Shown here: positions 6,609 to 6,891 of the stretch, piece by piece
How the letters are laid out: every line of letters starts with the position of its first letter
Position numbering within the stretch: position 1 is the stretch's first letter
Source of the DNA: Chloroflexota bacterium
GTDB taxonomy: Bacteria > Chloroflexota > Ktedonobacteria > Ktedonobacterales > Ktedonobacteraceae
Assembly (NCBI GenBank): GCA_902812455.1
Contig: CADDZH010000166.1
Span: forward strand, 1-6,891
Length of the DNA: 6,891 nt
Direction: 5' to 3'
Program-made: the position numbers and the translations under genes
The notes under the pieces: model-generated
Seen by the model: the letters and a program-made list of their open reading frames with translations, nothing else
Databases searched by the model: none
What the model was told of the DNA's origin: nothing

Positions 6609-6888
6609 CACGCGGACCTATGCAGGCGCCTCTACCCTCCGCCGGAGATCGCCCGCGCGGCGCCTCCGCCCTGGTCGCTAATCGTATGCCCTGGCGCGCG
6701 AGGCATTGCCACATTTTAACGAGGCTCGCGGGTGGGCAGGTGGTACGCATAAACGCCAGGCGCTGCGCCATGTTGTGTGTATGCCCTAGCTTGACCAACT
6801 GCGGAGCGTCAACCGGCAAAAGCTGCACGATGTAAAAGACTGGTGTATTCTCTGGCATGCTTACACCCAATAGAACGCGGAGCGGCAT
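6556..6888 (-). CDS. Short GIY-YIG-type (T5orf172/MUG113-like) protein, possibly truncated
   Basis: A 110-residue ORF enters from the right edge. Residues 17-44 resemble the core of the GIY-YIG nuclease fold in its T5orf172/MUG113 branch: VFYIVQ (Y19) stands for GIY, LVKLGHTHN (31-39) for the K-x-G-x-T version of YIG, and MAQRL (R43) supplies the conserved arginine, followed by the usual Thr-x-x-Pro turn (TTCPP). The later WQC (60-62) fits the family, but after residue 65 the sequence turns into a low-complexity Arg/Gly/Pro stretch with no clear acidic metal-binding site, so it may be degenerate, frameshifted or a DNA-binding remnant. Only three bases lie before the ATG at 6888 and the frame is open to the edge, so the true start may be further out or at ATG 6858 (MPENTPVFYI). 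Its last 53 bases overlap the convergent HTH gene, which is unusual and also argues for a decayed 3' end. Confidence 0.5.
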   Translation of the reverse strand: MPLRVLLGVSMPENTPVFYIVQLLPVDAPQLVKLGHTHNMAQRLAFMRTTCPPASLVKMWQCLARQGIRLATRAEAPRGRSPAEGRGACIGPRAMQSLFQARGWAPRLTP

Positions 6889-6891
6889 TGT

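Noticed and set aside
6609..6670. GGCGCC-flanked hairpin after the HTH gene as a terminator
   Set aside because: There is no T-tract and the sequence also encodes the end of the opposite ORF; GC-rich chance pairing is enough.

Overview
This window looks like part of a bacterial accessory element (plasmid, prophage or integrative element) that carries its own DNA-replication genes. It is GC-rich in the coding parts, with one short AT-rich gap at about 5762-5957. No rRNA, tRNA, CRISPR array or transposase is visible. The host cannot be fixed from the sequence. The protein style (TOPRIM primase-helicase next to a small excisionase-like HTH protein and a short GIY-YIG protein) would suit Chloroflexota or a similar GC-rich Gram-positive-like lineage, but this is only a guess.

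Layout. Three genes on the minus strand form a tight overlapping operon, read from right to left. The first is a 1230-residue zinc-finger/TOPRIM primase fused to a P-loop helicase (5761 to 2069). The second is a 489-residue protein that I read as a strongly diverged family-B DNA polymerase palm (2085 to 616). The third is an unrecognised lysine-rich-start protein that runs off the left edge (623 to beyond 1). Neighbouring genes overlap by 17 and 8 bases, each start has its own Shine-Dalgarno sequence inside the preceding gene, and there is no room for internal terminators.

To the right, an AT-rich divergent control region holds two well-formed sigma70-type promoters placed back to back. Both have the -35 hexamer TTGTTA and a 17-base spacer. 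The two -35 boxes are the arms of one inverted repeat, which makes it a natural operator candidate. The rightward promoter drives a 216-residue protein with an excisionase/MerR-like helix-turn-helix. At the far right, on the minus strand, is a short GIY-YIG-type (T5orf172/MUG113-like) ORF that converges on and overlaps the end of the HTH gene.

How it may work together. The HTH protein would regulate or help site-specific DNA handling at the shared control region. The minus-strand operon would supply priming, unwinding and, if the palm reading is right, nucleotide polymerisation, which together make a compact element-encoded replisome. The most interesting points are the polymerase-like protein with a YVDG motif C, its translational coupling to the primase-helicase, the symmetric divergent promoter, and in-frame GC-rich DNA repeats that sit in the interdomain linkers of the primase-helicase.
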